A stretch of 51,450 bases of DNA, from contig CALMPG010000197.1 in the NCBI GenBank assembly GCA_937871915.1, positions 1 to 51,450 on the forward strand, written 5' to 3'. Shown piece by piece: positions 7,236 to 16,599 of the stretch. The position numbers and the translations under genes were made by a program. Source of the DNA: an uncultured Phycisphaerales bacterium. GTDB taxonomy: Bacteria > Planctomycetota > Phycisphaerae > Phycisphaerales > UBA1924. The notes under the pieces were generated by a model. The model saw nothing but the letters and a program-made list of their open reading frames with translations, ran no database searches and had not been told where the DNA came from. Numbering within the stretch: the first letter of the stretch is position 1; every line of letters starts with the position of its first letter.

Positions 7236-8165
7236 TCAGGGCGCCTTCTTGTTCGGCGCGGCTTGCACGAATCCGGGGTCGGCGGTCCCGGTCGCGCCCG
7301 CGCCTTCCTCCAGCGAGAATCCGATCGGCGTGGACGGCTGCTCGTTGGGGATCGGCCCACCCACGAACGGCACATAGTCCAGCCAACGACTGTCGCGCTG
7401 GAAGACCGGGTAGACGTACGGTCGCTGGCCCGCGAAGGGTTTTTCCGTGGCCTTCACCCAGTTGACCCAGGCCTTGCGATCGGCGGGGAGGTCGTCGTTG
7501 CCGGTGAGCGTCTTGAGCGAGGCGTGGGCGCTGCGGTCCACCAGCAGGCTCGGGTCCGCCAGCGCTTTGATGAGCGCCTGCATGCCCGAACCCTCGGCGT
7601 ATTGCCCCAGCGCGCTGGCGGCCTCGGCCCGGATCTCCGGCTCGGACTCCTTGTCCATGTCGAGCCGGTCGATGAGCGCGGGCACGGCCACGGGGTTGTG
7701 CAGCCGCTGCAGCGCCCGGGTCGCTTCCAGCCTCACCAGCACCTCCTCGGCCTTGGTGAGAGGAGCGATCAAGGGCACATCGTCGGCGCTGCCGTGGAGG
7801 CCCAGGGCGCGGCAGGCCACGGCCCGGACCGGCGCGTTGTCGTCCTTGAGGCGGTCGCGGTACATCCGCACGTACGCCTCGGCGCCCCCGAAGGGCGCGT
7901 TGGCGAGCATGTTCATCCCGCGGGCCCGCTTGTCGGCGTCGTAGGGGTCGGCCGCCCATGCCGCGGCGTCGGCCGGGGACATCTGCTTGAACACCGGGGC
8001 CAGAATGCTGTTCGCCTTGGCCATTTCCGCCCGGTCGTCGGCCGAGATGCAGGCCGAGAGACAGAACATCGCCGCCCCGACCCCGGCCAACCCGGCCAGC
8101 CGAGCGCCGGTGCGGTACATTTGCGGGGCCTTGGTCACGAGTGTGTATGAGGCGTGATTGAGCAT
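7236..8165 (-). CDS. HEAT-repeat lipoprotein
   Basis: About 309 residues. An N-terminal hydrophobic segment ending in AAMFCLSAC gives a lipobox Cys. Residues from about 85 to 225 form HEAT-like helical pairs (APVRAVACRALGLHG, EVLVRLEATRALQRLHNP, EPEIRAEAASALGQYAEG, RSAHASLKTLTGND), followed by a W-x-x-W segment (KAWVNWVKATEKPF) and a low-complexity tail. It is probably a periplasmic scaffold or adaptor; partners are unknown. The ATG at 8165 is chosen because TAAACT lies eight bases upstream; the ATG at 8120 would give a shorter, more typical signal peptide. Divergent from another lipoprotein gene. Confidence 0.78.
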   Translation of the reverse strand: MLNHASYTLVTKAPQMYRTGARLAGLAGVGAAMFCLSACISADDRAEMAKANSILAPVFKQMSPADAAAWAADPYDADKRARGMNMLANAPFGGAEAYVRMYRDRLKDDNAPVRAVACRALGLHGSADDVPLIAPLTKAEEVLVRLEATRALQRLHNPVAVPALIDRLDMDKESEPEIRAEAASALGQYAEGSGMQALIKALADPSLLVDRSAHASLKTLTGNDDLPADRKAWVNWVKATEKPFAGQRPYVYPVFQRDSRWLDYVPFVGGPIPNEQPSTPIGFSLEEGAGATGTADPGFVQAAPNKKAP

Positions 8166-8173
8166 GAGTCCCA

Positions 8174-8179
8174 AGTTTA
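8174..8179 (-). promoter_or_regulatory. Putative -10 element TAAACT for HEAT-repeat gene
   Basis: The hexamer ends eight bases before the ATG at 8165. The same hexamer occurs six bases before the prepilin-like gene start at 14936. Confidence 0.45.
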
Positions 8180-8233
8180 TCGGTCCATCCTCCGCACCTT
8201 CCCCGGAACAGCGCGTGATGCACAATCTGATAC

Positions 8234-8250
8234 ACCACAATAGGGGACAT
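8234..8250. other. 17-mer shared with 17434-17450
   Basis: ACCACAATAGGGGACAT here and ACCACAATGGGGGAAAT at 17434 match at 15 of 17 positions. Both lie between divergent genes and each is followed nearby by a GTG codon. A promoter element or protein-binding site is possible. Confidence 0.4.
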
Positions 8251-8259
8251 CTTGCCGGC

Positions 8260-9093
8260 GTGCCGAGGCGGGTGACGGGAGTCTGCGTGTCCTCGGCGAT
8301 GGGGTGCGTGCTGTTGTCGCTCGCCGGTTGTGGAACGCCGCTTTCGGCGAACGGGCCGCTCAGGCCCGCGCCAACAGCCCGCCCGGCCCCGCCCACCGCC
8401 GCCGGTCCGATCGCGGTCCAGAAGGCGGCCCCGGCCTCGGCCGCGCCGCTGGCGGCCGAGAGGTTCACCGCGAATACCGCCCGCGAGCTGGTCTACGACG
8501 CGGCGGGCGGCGAGCGCTCGGGGACCACCATCGTGCTGCAGGATGCGCTCCCCGACTGCCACTGCGCCGGACGGTCGTGGTGGGTGCGGTACTACGACGG
8601 TGCGAAGACTGGCGAGCCGTTCCGCGAGGTGCACCTGACCATCGATGCGAGCGGGTACATCGCCCAGATCGAGGAGATCGACCGGTTGGACGGGGTGGAG
8701 GTGGTGTACTCCCCGGCGCTGGTGCTCGTGCCCGACAGACTGCCGGCCAAGGCCAGCGGGGACGCGGCGTACGAGCAGGAAGTGAGGATGGTCGTCCACC
8801 CGCTCGGTGATCGGTCGAGGGTCCGGACCCATGGAACGGCGACCAACCGGATCACCTTCGAGGGCGACGAGCGGATCGTCACGGGCGTGGGGACCTTCCG
8901 GGCCCACCGTCTCACCTCCGTCGTGACGGCGAGCCTGACGGTCGCGAACACCGTGAGCGTCTCCGAGCAGTGGCTGGTGGACGGCATCGGCGTCGTGGTG
9001 CAGCGTGATCGCGAGGAGACCCGGGTGATGGGGGCCAAGGTGCGAGACAACGCCTCGACGATGATCCTCAGATCGTTCGACGCGGCGAGGTAG
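8260..9093 (+). CDS. Predicted lipoprotein of unknown function
   Basis: The preferred GTG start gives a textbook lipoprotein signal, RRVTGVCVSSAMGCVLLSLAGC, of 24 residues. In-frame alternatives at TTG 8158, ATG 8164 and ATG 8218 would add an unlikely His-rich extension. A Pro/Ala-rich linker follows, then a beta-rich domain of about 200 residues (TIVLQDALPDCHCAGRSWW, WLVDGIGVVVQRDREETRV). The latter resembles the second half of periplasmic domains that report a measured quantity, but no family is recognised. The pair of Cys in CHC may bind metal (speculative). Its neighbour across the divergent promoter is the HEAT-repeat lipoprotein. Confidence 0.68.
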   Translation: MPRRVTGVCVSSAMGCVLLSLAGCGTPLSANGPLRPAPTARPAPPTAAGPIAVQKAAPASAAPLAAERFTANTARELVYDAAGGERSGTTIVLQDALPDCHCAGRSWWVRYYDGAKTGEPFREVHLTIDASGYIAQIEEIDRLDGVEVVYSPALVLVPDRLPAKASGDAAYEQEVRMVVHPLGDRSRVRTHGTATNRITFEGDERIVTGVGTFRAHRLTSVVTASLTVANTVSVSEQWLVDGIGVVVQRDREETRVMGAKVRDNASTMILRSFDAAR

Positions 9094-10017
9094 TCAGAGC
9101 ACGCGCTCCCCGTCCTGCCGCATGCCCACGGGCCGGTGGAGCAGTTCCGAGAGCACGATGGCCTTGCGCCACTCGGAGGCGGAGGTGGTCTGCGTGCCGG
9201 TGCCGACGCGCGCCAGCGCGGTCGCGACGCTCGAGCTGGCGGCGCCGGGCCCGGGCGCGTTCCCACGGCCCGGCCCGGGGATGGAATAGGCCGACTCGAT
9301 GGCCTGTTCCGCGGAGAGCGCGCCGCGGGCGACGCGCTCGATGGCGTCGAGGCGCGCGGTCTCGGCGTCGCCGGCCCGCTCGCGGGCGGCGGCCCGATTG
9401 GAGGCCTCGCGGTTGGACTGGGCCTCGCGCCGCCTGCGGGCGTCGAGGTCGGACCCCTGCGGGCCGAGTTGCTGGGTCGCGGGGGGCCGACGGTGGGGGG
9501 CCGGTTGGGGACGCTGCTTCTGCTGGGGTTGGGGCTGGGGACGCTGACGCGGGATCTGCGCGGGCGGGGGCACGATGGTCGGGGGAGTCGGTCGGGGGGA
9601 CGGGGGGGCCGGAGAGCCGGCGAGGCCGCCCTGCTGGGCCCGGCGCATGACCTGAGCCAGTTCGCTCCGCCGACGCTCGGCGAGTTCCTGGAGTTTCCTT
9701 CGTGCGTCCTCCGCCGTGGCCTGGCGGGCGGATTGCGAGGTTGAGCGCTTCCCGCCGAGGGCCTCGATCTCGGTGGTTTGGGCGTCCTCCACGGCGGGGC
9801 GGCCGGTGCGCAGCGCATCCTCTTCTCGCCGGCGGCGGTCCTGCTCGGCCTGGCGCTTCAGGCGTTGCTCGTTGGCTTTCTTGATGACGGTGCCCAGCAC
9901 AGAGATGAGCACGAAGGCGATCCAGAACGCGGCCTGGAGATTCCGGGGCGAGAGCCAGTTGCCCAGCCCGCCGCCTCCGCCGCCTCCGCCACCGGTCTGT
10001 GCCAGCAGGTGCATCAT
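9094..10017 (-). CDS. Single-pass membrane protein with Arg/Glu-rich coiled coil and Pro/Gln linker
   Basis: A 307-residue protein. After MMHLLAQT comes a run of nine Gly, then one hydrophobic helix around residues 27-47 (LQAAFWIAFVLISVLGTVI). Next is a highly charged probable coiled coil (RLKRQAEQDRRRREEDAL onward), a Pro/Gln/Arg low-complexity region around residues 145-195, a second charged helix, and a C-terminal segment ending ATALARVGTG...WRKAIVLSELLHRPVGMRQ. The family is not recognised; the layout suggests a membrane-anchored cytosolic scaffold. The start is assigned at ATG 10017 because TACCAT lies eight bases upstream. It is divergent from the epimerase gene. Confidence 0.65.
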   Translation of the reverse strand: MMHLLAQTGGGGGGGGGLGNWLSPRNLQAAFWIAFVLISVLGTVIKKANEQRLKRQAEQDRRRREEDALRTGRPAVEDAQTTEIEALGGKRSTSQSARQATAEDARRKLQELAERRRSELAQVMRRAQQGGLAGSPAPPSPRPTPPTIVPPPAQIPRQRPQPQPQQKQRPQPAPHRRPPATQQLGPQGSDLDARRRREAQSNREASNRAAARERAGDAETARLDAIERVARGALSAEQAIESAYSIPGPGRGNAPGPGAASSSVATALARVGTGTQTTSASEWRKAIVLSELLHRPVGMRQDGERVL

Positions 10018-10025
10018 CGTGGGCA

Positions 10026-10031
10026 ATGGTA
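10026..10031 (-). promoter_or_regulatory. Putative -10 element TACCAT, leaderless start
   Basis: TACCAT ends eight bases before the ATG at 10017. Confidence 0.45.
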
Positions 10032-10102
10032 TCGGCGCGCGTGCATCCCTGTGCGAGAGCCTTTCCGGCCCTTCGGAAGTTCTTCCTTGCCCGCTCCCCC
10101 CA

Positions 10103-10108
10103 TACCCT
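10103..10108 (+). promoter_or_regulatory. Putative -10 element TACCCT, leaderless GTG start of epimerase gene
   Basis: TACCCT, then GCCCCC, then an in-frame GTG at 10115. This spacing decides the start over the ATG at 10142. Confidence 0.5.
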
Positions 10109-10114
10109 GCCCCC

Positions 10115-11134
10115 GTGAACACCACCCCATCGATCGCCCCCATGACCATCGCCGTGACCGGCTGCACCGGCTTCGTCGGCCGCTCGCTTGTGCGGGAGCT
10201 TCTGAGCCGCGGGCACGCCGTGCGCGGCCTGATCCGCGATGTATCCAAGGCCCGCGGGGTCTTCGGCCCGCGTCCCCCCGCCGGGCTTTCGTTCGTCTCG
10301 GGCGATGTGGGCGATGCCCGGGCCCTCGACGCGCTGGTTTCGGGATGCCACGCGGCGATCAATCTGATCGGGATCATCCGGGAGGTGCGGGGGGGGCGCG
10401 ACGGGCACCCACAGACCTTCGAGCGCATGCACGTCCGGGCCACGCGCGACATCGTCGATGCCTGCGTGCGAGCCGGCGTGCGCCGCTATCTGCACATGTC
10501 CGCTCTCTCCGTCGGCCCCGAGGGCCGCAGCGCGTACCAGAAGACCAAGTGGCAGGGCGAGCAGGTGGTTCGGCACAGCGAGCTCGACTGGACCATCTTC
10601 CGCCCCGGCCTGATCCACGGCCCGGACGGAGAGTTCATGCGGATGATGGCCGAGCTGGCCTCGGGAGAGGCCCCGCCGTTTCTGTTCATTCCGTACTTTG
10701 CCCGCACGCGGGTGGACCACCGCGTGCCGATGGGGGCGATCAACTTCGAGCCCGCGAGCGTGCAGCCCATCGCCGTTGAGGACGTGGCGTTCGCGTTCGC
10801 GCAGGCCCTGGAGTCGCCCGGGGCGATCGGCGAGATATACAACCTTGTGGGCCCGGAGGTGCTCGACTGGCGTGAACTCACCGAGTTCATCCGCGACACG
10901 ATCCCCGGCACGAAGAAGTCCCTCGGCGTGTGGTACGTCCCTGGCGATCACGCCGCGCTGCTGGCCAGGGGCGCGGGCATGATCGGGCTGGGCGGCCTGC
11001 TTCCGTTCGACGAGGGCCAGGCGATCATGGCGACCTGCGACACCACGGCCGACCCGACGAAGGCCAGGGTGGATCTGGGCCTCGAGGCGCGCCCGTTTCG
11101 CGAGACGGTTCGGGGCTACGCCGCGCTGGTCTGA
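10115..11134 (+). CDS. NAD(P)-binding epimerase/NDUFA9-like atypical SDR
   Basis: About 339 residues from the GTG start, or 330 from ATG 10142. The nucleotide-binding glycine motif is TGCTGFVG near residues 15-22, followed by RALDALVSGCHAAINLIGI. The SDR catalytic Tyr-Lys pair is in AYQKTK, and the downstream FRPGLIHGPDGEFMRMM loop is typical of NDUFA9-like and YbjT-like atypical SDRs. Family members act in quinone or respiratory complex I-associated roles or as NAD(P)H sensors; the substrate here cannot be predicted. No neighbouring nuo genes support a complex I link. The GTG start is inferred from a promoter hexamer six bases upstream. Confidence 0.82.
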   Translation: MNTTPSIAPMTIAVTGCTGFVGRSLVRELLSRGHAVRGLIRDVSKARGVFGPRPPAGLSFVSGDVGDARALDALVSGCHAAINLIGIIREVRGGRDGHPQTFERMHVRATRDIVDACVRAGVRRYLHMSALSVGPEGRSAYQKTKWQGEQVVRHSELDWTIFRPGLIHGPDGEFMRMMAELASGEAPPFLFIPYFARTRVDHRVPMGAINFEPASVQPIAVEDVAFAFAQALESPGAIGEIYNLVGPEVLDWRELTEFIRDTIPGTKKSLGVWYVPGDHAALLARGAGMIGLGGLLPFDEGQAIMATCDTTADPTKARVDLGLEARPFRETVRGYAALV

Positions 11135-11296
11135 GCGAGCGGCATGAAGCCGCGTTCAGACCGGCGGGTTGCGTGGGAGTTTCGGGACTCTCGGGCCGCC
11201 CATGAGCCGGAATTGAGGCCCCCGGCCCTCTTGGTCGAGTAATCTCATGATGTCGGGTGTCTCGCCGCTCGGGGCGGGCTCGACGGAGGGTTGCCC

Positions 11297-12229
11297 ATGT
11301 TCCATCGAGGCCGCGCACGCACGATCGCCGGGTCCAATGGCGCGTTCACGCTGATCGAGTTGCTCGTGGTGATCGCGATCATCGCGCTGCTCATCGGCAT
11401 CCTGCTGCCGGCGCTGGGCAAGGCCCGCGAGGCGGGGTACGACACGGTCTGCCAGTCCAACCTCGGGCAGTTTTCCCGCGCGGCCAACGCGTACGCGGCC
11501 GACTTCAAGGACCAGCTCTGGCCGCAGTTCGACTGGTGCAAGGCCCCGTACCAGTTGCAGGGCGGCCAGCCGACGTACGGGACCGGGGTGTTCTATCAGT
11601 ACGTGAACAACGCGGGGAAGATCGCCGAGTGCCCCAAGAACAAGCGGGCGAGCAAGGACGGCACGACGCACCTGGTCTCGAACACGCCCCTGCAGCCCGA
11701 CGCGGACCAGTACGGGGTGCAGCCGCTCGGGGTGAACTTTGATTACACGATGATCGGGCGCTTCCAGGGCGTGAAGCTCGGCGCGCCGATCCAGGTGGCG
11801 TATCTCAAGCGTCCGGAGATCATCGCCGCGGGCACGAAGCCGCCGATCACCGTCTCGGGCGGGCAGCAGGTCTCGCAGCTCAAGGTCATGTCGGGCATCC
11901 CGATCTACACCGAGGAGGACGCGTTCTTCAACAACTCGGGCATCACCGACGGCCTGTGGGGCAACGGGGACCAGATCACCCGCCGCCACAACAACTCCGG
12001 CAACGTCGCGTACTTCGAGGGCCACGCCGGGCCGTGGAAGCAGCCCACCAGCCGGCAGACGGGCCCGACGCGCGACGCCCGCGATCTGGACTGCAACGAC
12101 CTGTACGTCATCGCCAACGGCTCGTTCTGGATCCGCCTCGAGCCGACCGACACCGGCAACGCCAGCAACTGGCGGCCGGGCATCGCGGGGAATCGGCCCT
12201 ATGGCTGGGCCAACAACCCGCGCCAGTAG
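11297..12229 (+). CDS. Prepilin-type (DUF1559-like, H-X9-DG type) protein
   Basis: A 310-residue secreted or pseudopilin-like protein. A short charged leader ends in GA before [18 protein letters not shown], the class III signal cleaved by prepilin peptidase at the residue before Phe. The long globular domain ends in [14 protein letters not shown]: the family's His-X9-Asp-Gly signature here reads His-X9-Glu-Gly. GGAGGG lies six bases before the ATG, the ideal distance, so this gene uses a conventional ribosome site; a TTG two codons upstream is rejected. Such proteins are numerous in planctomycetes and are thought to assemble at type II-like secretion systems. gspD and gspE occur about 18 kb away. 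Confidence 0.88.
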   Translation: MFHRGRARTIAGSNGAFTLIELLVVIAIIALLIGILLPALGKAREAGYDTVCQSNLGQFSRAANAYAADFKDQLWPQFDWCKAPYQLQGGQPTYGTGVFYQYVNNAGKIAECPKNKRASKDGTTHLVSNTPLQPDADQYGVQPLGVNFDYTMIGRFQGVKLGAPIQVAYLKRPEIIAAGTKPPITVSGGQQVSQLKVMSGIPIYTEEDAFFNNSGITDGLWGNGDQITRRHNNSGNVAYFEGHAGPWKQPTSRQTGPTRDARDLDCNDLYVIANGSFWIRLEPTDTGNASNWRPGIAGNRPYGWANNPRQ

Positions 12230-12248
12230 GCGCTACGCCGGTTCCGTC

Positions 12249-12254
12249 TATCCT
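12249..12254 (+). promoter_or_regulatory. Putative -10 element TATCCT, leaderless start of amylase gene
   Basis: TATCCT then CGACC then ATG. The same TATCCT-5 nt-ATG arrangement precedes the epimerase at 42806. Confidence 0.5.
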
Positions 12255-12259
12255 CGACC

Positions 12260-13984
12260 ATGACCTTTCCACGCGCCATCGGTGTGTGCACGCTCGCGGT
12301 ATTGGCCGTTTGCGAGCAAGGGTGTGCCCAGGCCACGACCCAGCCCGAGGCCGCTGCGCCGGCACAGCCCGCCGCGCCCTTGCGACCGGTCGGGCCGGAC
12401 GGCTTCGTGCAGGGGCCGCCGCGGGCCGGGTGGTGGAACGATCGCGTCTTCTACGAGGTGTTCGTCCGCTCGTTCAAGGACCACGACGGGGACGGCATCG
12501 GCGACATTCCCGGGCTGATCGGGAAGCTCGACTCTCTCAACGACGGCGACGCGAAGACGACCACCGATCTGGGCGTGACGGGCCTTTGGCTCATGCCCAT
12601 CAACCCGTCGCCGTCGTACCACGGCTACGACGTGACCGACTACTACGGGATCAACCCGCAGTACGGCACGCTCGACGATTTCCGGCGCCTCGTGCAGGAG
12701 TGCCACAAACGCGGCATCGCCGTGATCCTCGACCTGGTCCTCAACCACTGCTCCAGCAGGCACCCGTGGTTCCTCGAGGCCGCCGATCCCGAGAGCCCGA
12801 AGCACGACTGGTTCATCTGGTCGGATGCCGACCCGGGATGGAAGGGCCCGTGGGGGCAGACGGTCTGGCACCGATCGACCCTCGCCAAGAACCGGCGGTG
12901 GTACTACGGCCTCTTCAGCCCGGCCATGCCGGACCTGAACTACCGCACGCCCGCCGTGGGCGAGGAGATGCTGCGCGTGGCGGACTTCTGGATCGATCCC
13001 GGGCACGGGATCAACGCCGACGGCTACCGCCTCGACGCCATCCGGCACCTTGTCGAGGATGGAAGGGTGCAGGAGAACACGCCCGAGACGCACGCCTGGC
13101 TCAAGCGGTTCCACGCCCGCTGCCGCGCGGCCAACCCGCGGGCCATGTCCATCGGCGAGGTCTGGACGTCCTCGGAGATCGCGTCCACGTACGTGGGCGA
13201 TCAACTCGACATGACCTTCGAGTTCGACCTCGCGTCGGCCATGGTCGAGACGGCGCGAACCGGACTGGCCAGGCCCGTGATCGAGGCCCAGGCCCGGGTG
13301 CTGCGCTGCTATCCGCCGAATCAATATGGGCGATTCCTGACCAACCACGATCAGACGCGGGTGCTGACGCAACTCAGGGGGGACGCGGGGGCGATGCGGA
13401 CGGCGGCCGCGCTGCTGCTGCTGGGGCCGGGGGTGCCGTTCATCTACTACGGGGAGGAGATCGGGATGACGGGGGACAAGCCCGACGAGCACCTGCGGCG
13501 GCCGATGCGCTGGGACGACTCGGCCGGCGCGGGGTTCACCAGCGGCACGCCGTGGCAGGGGCTGGGGCCGGACGCGCCGTCGGTGAACGTGCGGAGCGAA
13601 GCCGGCGATCGCGGCTCGCTGCTCTGGTACTACCGGAAGTTGATCGGCCTGCGGGCGGAGTACCCGGCGATCGCCTCGGGGGCGATGGTCCCGGTGGTGT
13701 GCTCGGACCCGGCGGTGTACGCGTTTGTGCGGACGGGCGAGCGGCCGGTGCTGGTGGTCATCAATGCCGGCGCTGCTCCCGCGACGGACTTCACGCTCGC
13801 GTGCGCCGGGTCGCCGCTGCGGGAGAAGTACCTGCCGTGGGATGTCGCCCGCGAGCCGATCGAGGGGGAGTGCCGCGGGGCGATGCTGGATTTCGGGGCC
13901 GATGGGTCGTTCAGGGATTATCGCCCAATGAAAACGCTCGCCCCGCATGGGGCGAGCGTGTTTGTGCTGGGCCGGCCGCGGTGA
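12260..13984 (+). CDS. Exported GH13 alpha-amylase-family glycoside hydrolase
   Basis: A 574-residue protein with a signal peptide (MTFPRAIGVCTLAVLAVC, then EQGC, possibly a lipobox) and a Pro/Ala linker. The barrel starts at WWNDRVFYEVFVRSF. The four GH13 conserved regions are present: DLVLNH (about 157-162), GYRLDAIRH with the nucleophile Asp (about 254-262), IGEVW with the acid/base Glu (about 296-300), and TNHDQTR with the transition-state Asp (about 361-367). It therefore should cleave or transfer alpha-glucans; maltose or trehalose-type specificities cannot be separated by eye. The C-terminal beta domain ends in FVLGRPR. Its last codons contain a strong hairpin (13935-13958) that also serves the convergent gene. 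Confidence 0.93.
   Translation: MTFPRAIGVCTLAVLAVCEQGCAQATTQPEAAAPAQPAAPLRPVGPDGFVQGPPRAGWWNDRVFYEVFVRSFKDHDGDGIGDIPGLIGKLDSLNDGDAKTTTDLGVTGLWLMPINPSPSYHGYDVTDYYGINPQYGTLDDFRRLVQECHKRGIAVILDLVLNHCSSRHPWFLEAADPESPKHDWFIWSDADPGWKGPWGQTVWHRSTLAKNRRWYYGLFSPAMPDLNYRTPAVGEEMLRVADFWIDPGHGINADGYRLDAIRHLVEDGRVQENTPETHAWLKRFHARCRAANPRAMSIGEVWTSSEIASTYVGDQLDMTFEFDLASAMVETARTGLARPVIEAQARVLRCYPPNQYGRFLTNHDQTRVLTQLRGDAGAMRTAAALLLLGPGVPFIYYGEEIGMTGDKPDEHLRRPMRWDDSAGAGFTSGTPWQGLGPDAPSVNVRSEAGDRGSLLWYYRKLIGLRAEYPAIASGAMVPVVCSDPAVYAFVRTGERPVLVVINAGAAPATDFTLACAGSPLREKYLPWDVAREPIEGECRGAMLDFGADGSFRDYRPMKTLAPHGASVFVLGRPR
13935..13958 (-). terminator. Intrinsic terminator of the 13992-14936 gene embedded in the amylase coding end
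   Basis: CGCTCGCCCC-GCAT-GGGGCGAGCG is a 10-bp perfect stem. On the minus strand it is followed by TTTT, forming a classical terminator 33 bases beyond the prepilin-like gene's stop. On the plus strand it is followed by TGTTTG, inside the last 17 codons of the amylase gene. Confidence 0.75.
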
Positions 13985-13991
13985 TGGGTGA

Positions 13992-14936
13992 CTACTTGGG
14001 CGAGTTCACCCAGCCATACCCGCGGTAGTTCGGGTTGGTCGGATTGCCCGAGAAGCTCGGCGACATCTGATACCACCGGCCGGGCTTGGCTCGCGTGAAG
14101 ATGTCGTTGCCGGTGAGCTCCGGAGACGTCGGTTCGGCATCCGGCGTCCCGCTATGGGGCAGTTGGGGCAGTTCCACATGACCGTTCATGTACAGGATGT
14201 GTCCCTTGCGTGCGTGCCGCGTGGAGACGCGATCCCAGTTGCTCCACATTCCGTCCGGGTTGTCGGAGTTGTAGTATTTGGTTTCTTCCTCAACGAAGAC
14301 GGGGCACCCCGTGAGGTACTTCGTTGTGGCGGGGGCTGGTTGAGTTCGAGCGGTCTGCGTTCCCCGCGCGACGTTCGCGGTGTCGTAGCAGAACTGAGAG
14401 TCGGTGTCGATTTTGCAACCGCTTGCGCCGGTGTTCATCGTGTAGTCAAAGTTGATCGCACGGGGAGACAGGAACATGGAGAACAACTGTGCCTGCAGTA
14501 GCCCCGCCCCCGACTGCCAGTAGGGATCGGTCAGGTTGTACAACGACCTGGTCGGCGTCTTGCGCTGATTCGTCGGGCACTCGAAGATCTTGTCCACGTC
14601 GCTCAGATAGCCGAACGCCGGTCCGGGGATAACCGGGTTTGTCCCCGTCTGCACGGTCGCGGCCAGCAGGGGATTCTGGGCCTGCACGTACCATGTGCGC
14701 GGCTGGGGAACATCCGTGCCGGTCTCCCAGATCTGGCCCTTGTAGTCGTTCGCATAGACGTTCAGACCCGTGCCGATCTGCTTCATGTTGACCATGCACT
14801 TGACGGTGCGCCCCGCCTCGCGGGCCTTGCCCAGCGCCGGCAGCAGGATGGCAATGAGCAGCGCGATGATCGCGATCACTACGAGCAACTCGATCAGCGT
14901 GAACGCACGGAGAAACGTGGATCGCTGAGTGTTCAT
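13992..14936 (-). CDS. Prepilin-type (DUF1559-like) protein
   Basis: A 314-residue protein beginning [11 protein letters not shown] before [18 protein letters not shown], a class III signal sequence. The globular part contains [11 protein letters not shown] and [24 protein letters not shown], closely echoing the plus-strand relative at 11297 ([33 protein letters not shown]), so the two are paralogues. The closing signature reads [14 protein letters not shown], that is His-X9-Asn-Gly. TAAACT lies six bases before the ATG with no Shine-Dalgarno, suggesting a leaderless transcript. It converges with the amylase gene. Confidence 0.88.
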   Translation of the reverse strand: MNTQRSTFLRAFTLIELLVVIAIIALLIAILLPALGKAREAGRTVKCMVNMKQIGTGLNVYANDYKGQIWETGTDVPQPRTWYVQAQNPLLAATVQTGTNPVIPGPAFGYLSDVDKIFECPTNQRKTPTRSLYNLTDPYWQSGAGLLQAQLFSMFLSPRAINFDYTMNTGASGCKIDTDSQFCYDTANVARGTQTARTQPAPATTKYLTGCPVFVEEETKYYNSDNPDGMWSNWDRVSTRHARKGHILYMNGHVELPQLPHSGTPDAEPTSPELTGNDIFTRAKPGRWYQMSPSFSGNPTNPNYRGYGWVNSPK

Positions 14937-14942
14937 ACCCGG

Positions 14943-14948
14943 AGTTTA
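14943..14948 (-). promoter_or_regulatory. Putative -10 element TAAACT, leaderless start
   Basis: TAAACT, then CCGGGT, then the ATG at 14936. Confidence 0.5.
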
Positions 14949-15046
14949 CCACATATCTTCTAAGACCATTCTCATTCTGTTCGGTGTTCTTGCGGGCTTC
15001 CGGGCCGTCGGCGCGAAGAGCGGCGTTTGTTCGCACCCTGCGGCTC

Positions 15047-15052
15047 TACCAT
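15047..15052 (+). promoter_or_regulatory. Putative -10 element TACCAT of asnS
   Basis: The hexamer lies 32 bases before the ATG, giving a short leader that contains GGAGGT. It shows that the same hexamer class is used for leadered genes. Confidence 0.4.
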
Positions 15053-15084
15053 CGCCCTCTTCCCGCCCATTTGGAGGTGTGTGT

Positions 15085-16578
15085 ATGGCTTGGCTGCGCG
15101 TGACCGAGGCTCTGAGGGCCCCCGTGGGGGCGGACGTGACCGTGAAGGGGTGGGTCCGCACCCGGCGGGATTCCAAGGCCGATGGGGGGCTTTCGTTCAT
15201 CGCCCTGCACGATGGGTCCTGCTTCGACACCATCCAGGTCGTCGCCAAGGGGGACCTCTCAAACTACGCGGGCGAGGTTGCCAAACTCACGACGGGGTGC
15301 GCGGTGGAGTGCGACGGGGTGATCGTGCAGAACCCCAAGGGGGGCAACGAGATCGGCGCGTCGGCGGTGCGCGTGGTCGGGTGGGTGGACGATCCGGACC
15401 ACTACCCGATCCAGCCCAAGCCGCACTCGTTCGAGTATCTGCGCGAGGTGGCGCACCTGCGGGCGAGGACCAACACGTTCGGAGCGGTGGCGCGGGTGCG
15501 GCACTGCCTGGCGATGGCGGTGCATCGGTTCTTTCACGAGCGGGGCTTCTACTACGTGCACACGCCGATCATCACCGCGAGCGACTGCGAGGGGGCGGGG
15601 CAGATGTTCAGGGTGAGCACGCTGGACACGATGCGGCCGCTGCCGCGCGTGGATAAAGAGGCTCAGCGGGCCGAGGCGAAGGAGCACTGCAAGGACCTCG
15701 CCGCGAAGGCGAACATGCCGCCGTGGACCTATGGGCAGGTCGATCACTCGGGCGACTTCTTCGGCAAGGAGGCGCACCTGACCGTGAGCGGGCAGCTCAA
15801 CGTCGAGACGTACTGCATGGCCCTCAGCCGCGTGTACACGTTCGGGCCGACGTTTCGGGCCGAGAACTCCAACACGGCGCGACACCTGGCCGAGTTCTGG
15901 ATGATCGAGCCGGAGATCGCCTTCGCCGATCTCGCGGCCGATGCGCAGCTGGCCGAGGACCTGCTCAAGCACCTGTTCAGGACGGTGCTGGAGGAGCGGG
16001 CCGACGACATGAAGTTCTTCGCCGAGCGGATCGAGAAGACCGCGGTGGAGCGGCTGAGGATGATCGTGGACAAGCCGTTCCTGCGCGTGACGTATACCGA
16101 CGGCATCGCGGTGCTGGAGGATGCGATCAGGAAGGGGAAGACCTTCGAGTTCCCGGTGAGGTGGGGGAGCGACCTGCAATCCGAGCACGAGCGGTTCCTG
16201 ACCGAGGAGCACTTCAAGCAGCCGGTGATCCTGACGAACTATCCCAAGGGGATCAAGGCGTTCTACATGCGCCTGGACGACGGGTGCGAGCCGGATCGGC
16301 AGACGGTGAGCGCGATGGACGTGCTCTGCCCGGGCATCGGCGAGATCATCGGGGGGAGCCAGCGCGAGGAGCGGCTGGACAAGCTCGATGCGCGGCTCGA
16401 AGAGATGAACCTCAACAAGGACGACTACTGGTGGTACCGCGACCTGCGGCGGTACGGCACGGTGCCGCACGCGGGCTTCGGCCTGGGCTTCGAGCGGATC
16501 GTGCAGTTCATCACGGGGATGCAGAACATCCGGGATGTGATCCCGTTCCCGCGGGCGCCGGGGCAGGCGGAGTTTTGA
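15085..16578 (+). CDS. asnS: Asparagine--tRNA ligase
   Basis: A 497-residue class IIb aminoacyl-tRNA synthetase that charges tRNA-Asn. The N-terminal OB fold ([14 protein letters not shown], residues about 14-110) binds the anticodon. The catalytic core contains [16 protein letters not shown], the asparagine-specific block [15 protein letters not shown], class II motif 2 ([21 protein letters not shown], about 255-275) and motif 3 ([13 protein letters not shown], about 461-473). The linker after [10 protein letters not shown] is lengthened by a charged insert ([18 protein letters not shown]), as in AsnRS of several phyla. GGAGGT lies six bases before the ATG, which fixes the start and excludes an upstream in-frame ATG at 14929. 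Confidence 0.95.
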   Translation: MAWLRVTEALRAPVGADVTVKGWVRTRRDSKADGGLSFIALHDGSCFDTIQVVAKGDLSNYAGEVAKLTTGCAVECDGVIVQNPKGGNEIGASAVRVVGWVDDPDHYPIQPKPHSFEYLREVAHLRARTNTFGAVARVRHCLAMAVHRFFHERGFYYVHTPIITASDCEGAGQMFRVSTLDTMRPLPRVDKEAQRAEAKEHCKDLAAKANMPPWTYGQVDHSGDFFGKEAHLTVSGQLNVETYCMALSRVYTFGPTFRAENSNTARHLAEFWMIEPEIAFADLAADAQLAEDLLKHLFRTVLEERADDMKFFAERIEKTAVERLRMIVDKPFLRVTYTDGIAVLEDAIRKGKTFEFPVRWGSDLQSEHERFLTEEHFKQPVILTNYPKGIKAFYMRLDDGCEPDRQTVSAMDVLCPGIGEIIGGSQREERLDKLDARLEEMNLNKDDYWWYRDLRRYGTVPHAGFGLGFERIVQFITGMQNIRDVIPFPRAPGQAEF

Positions 16579-16599
16579 GCACGCGCCCAACGGCGGCGA

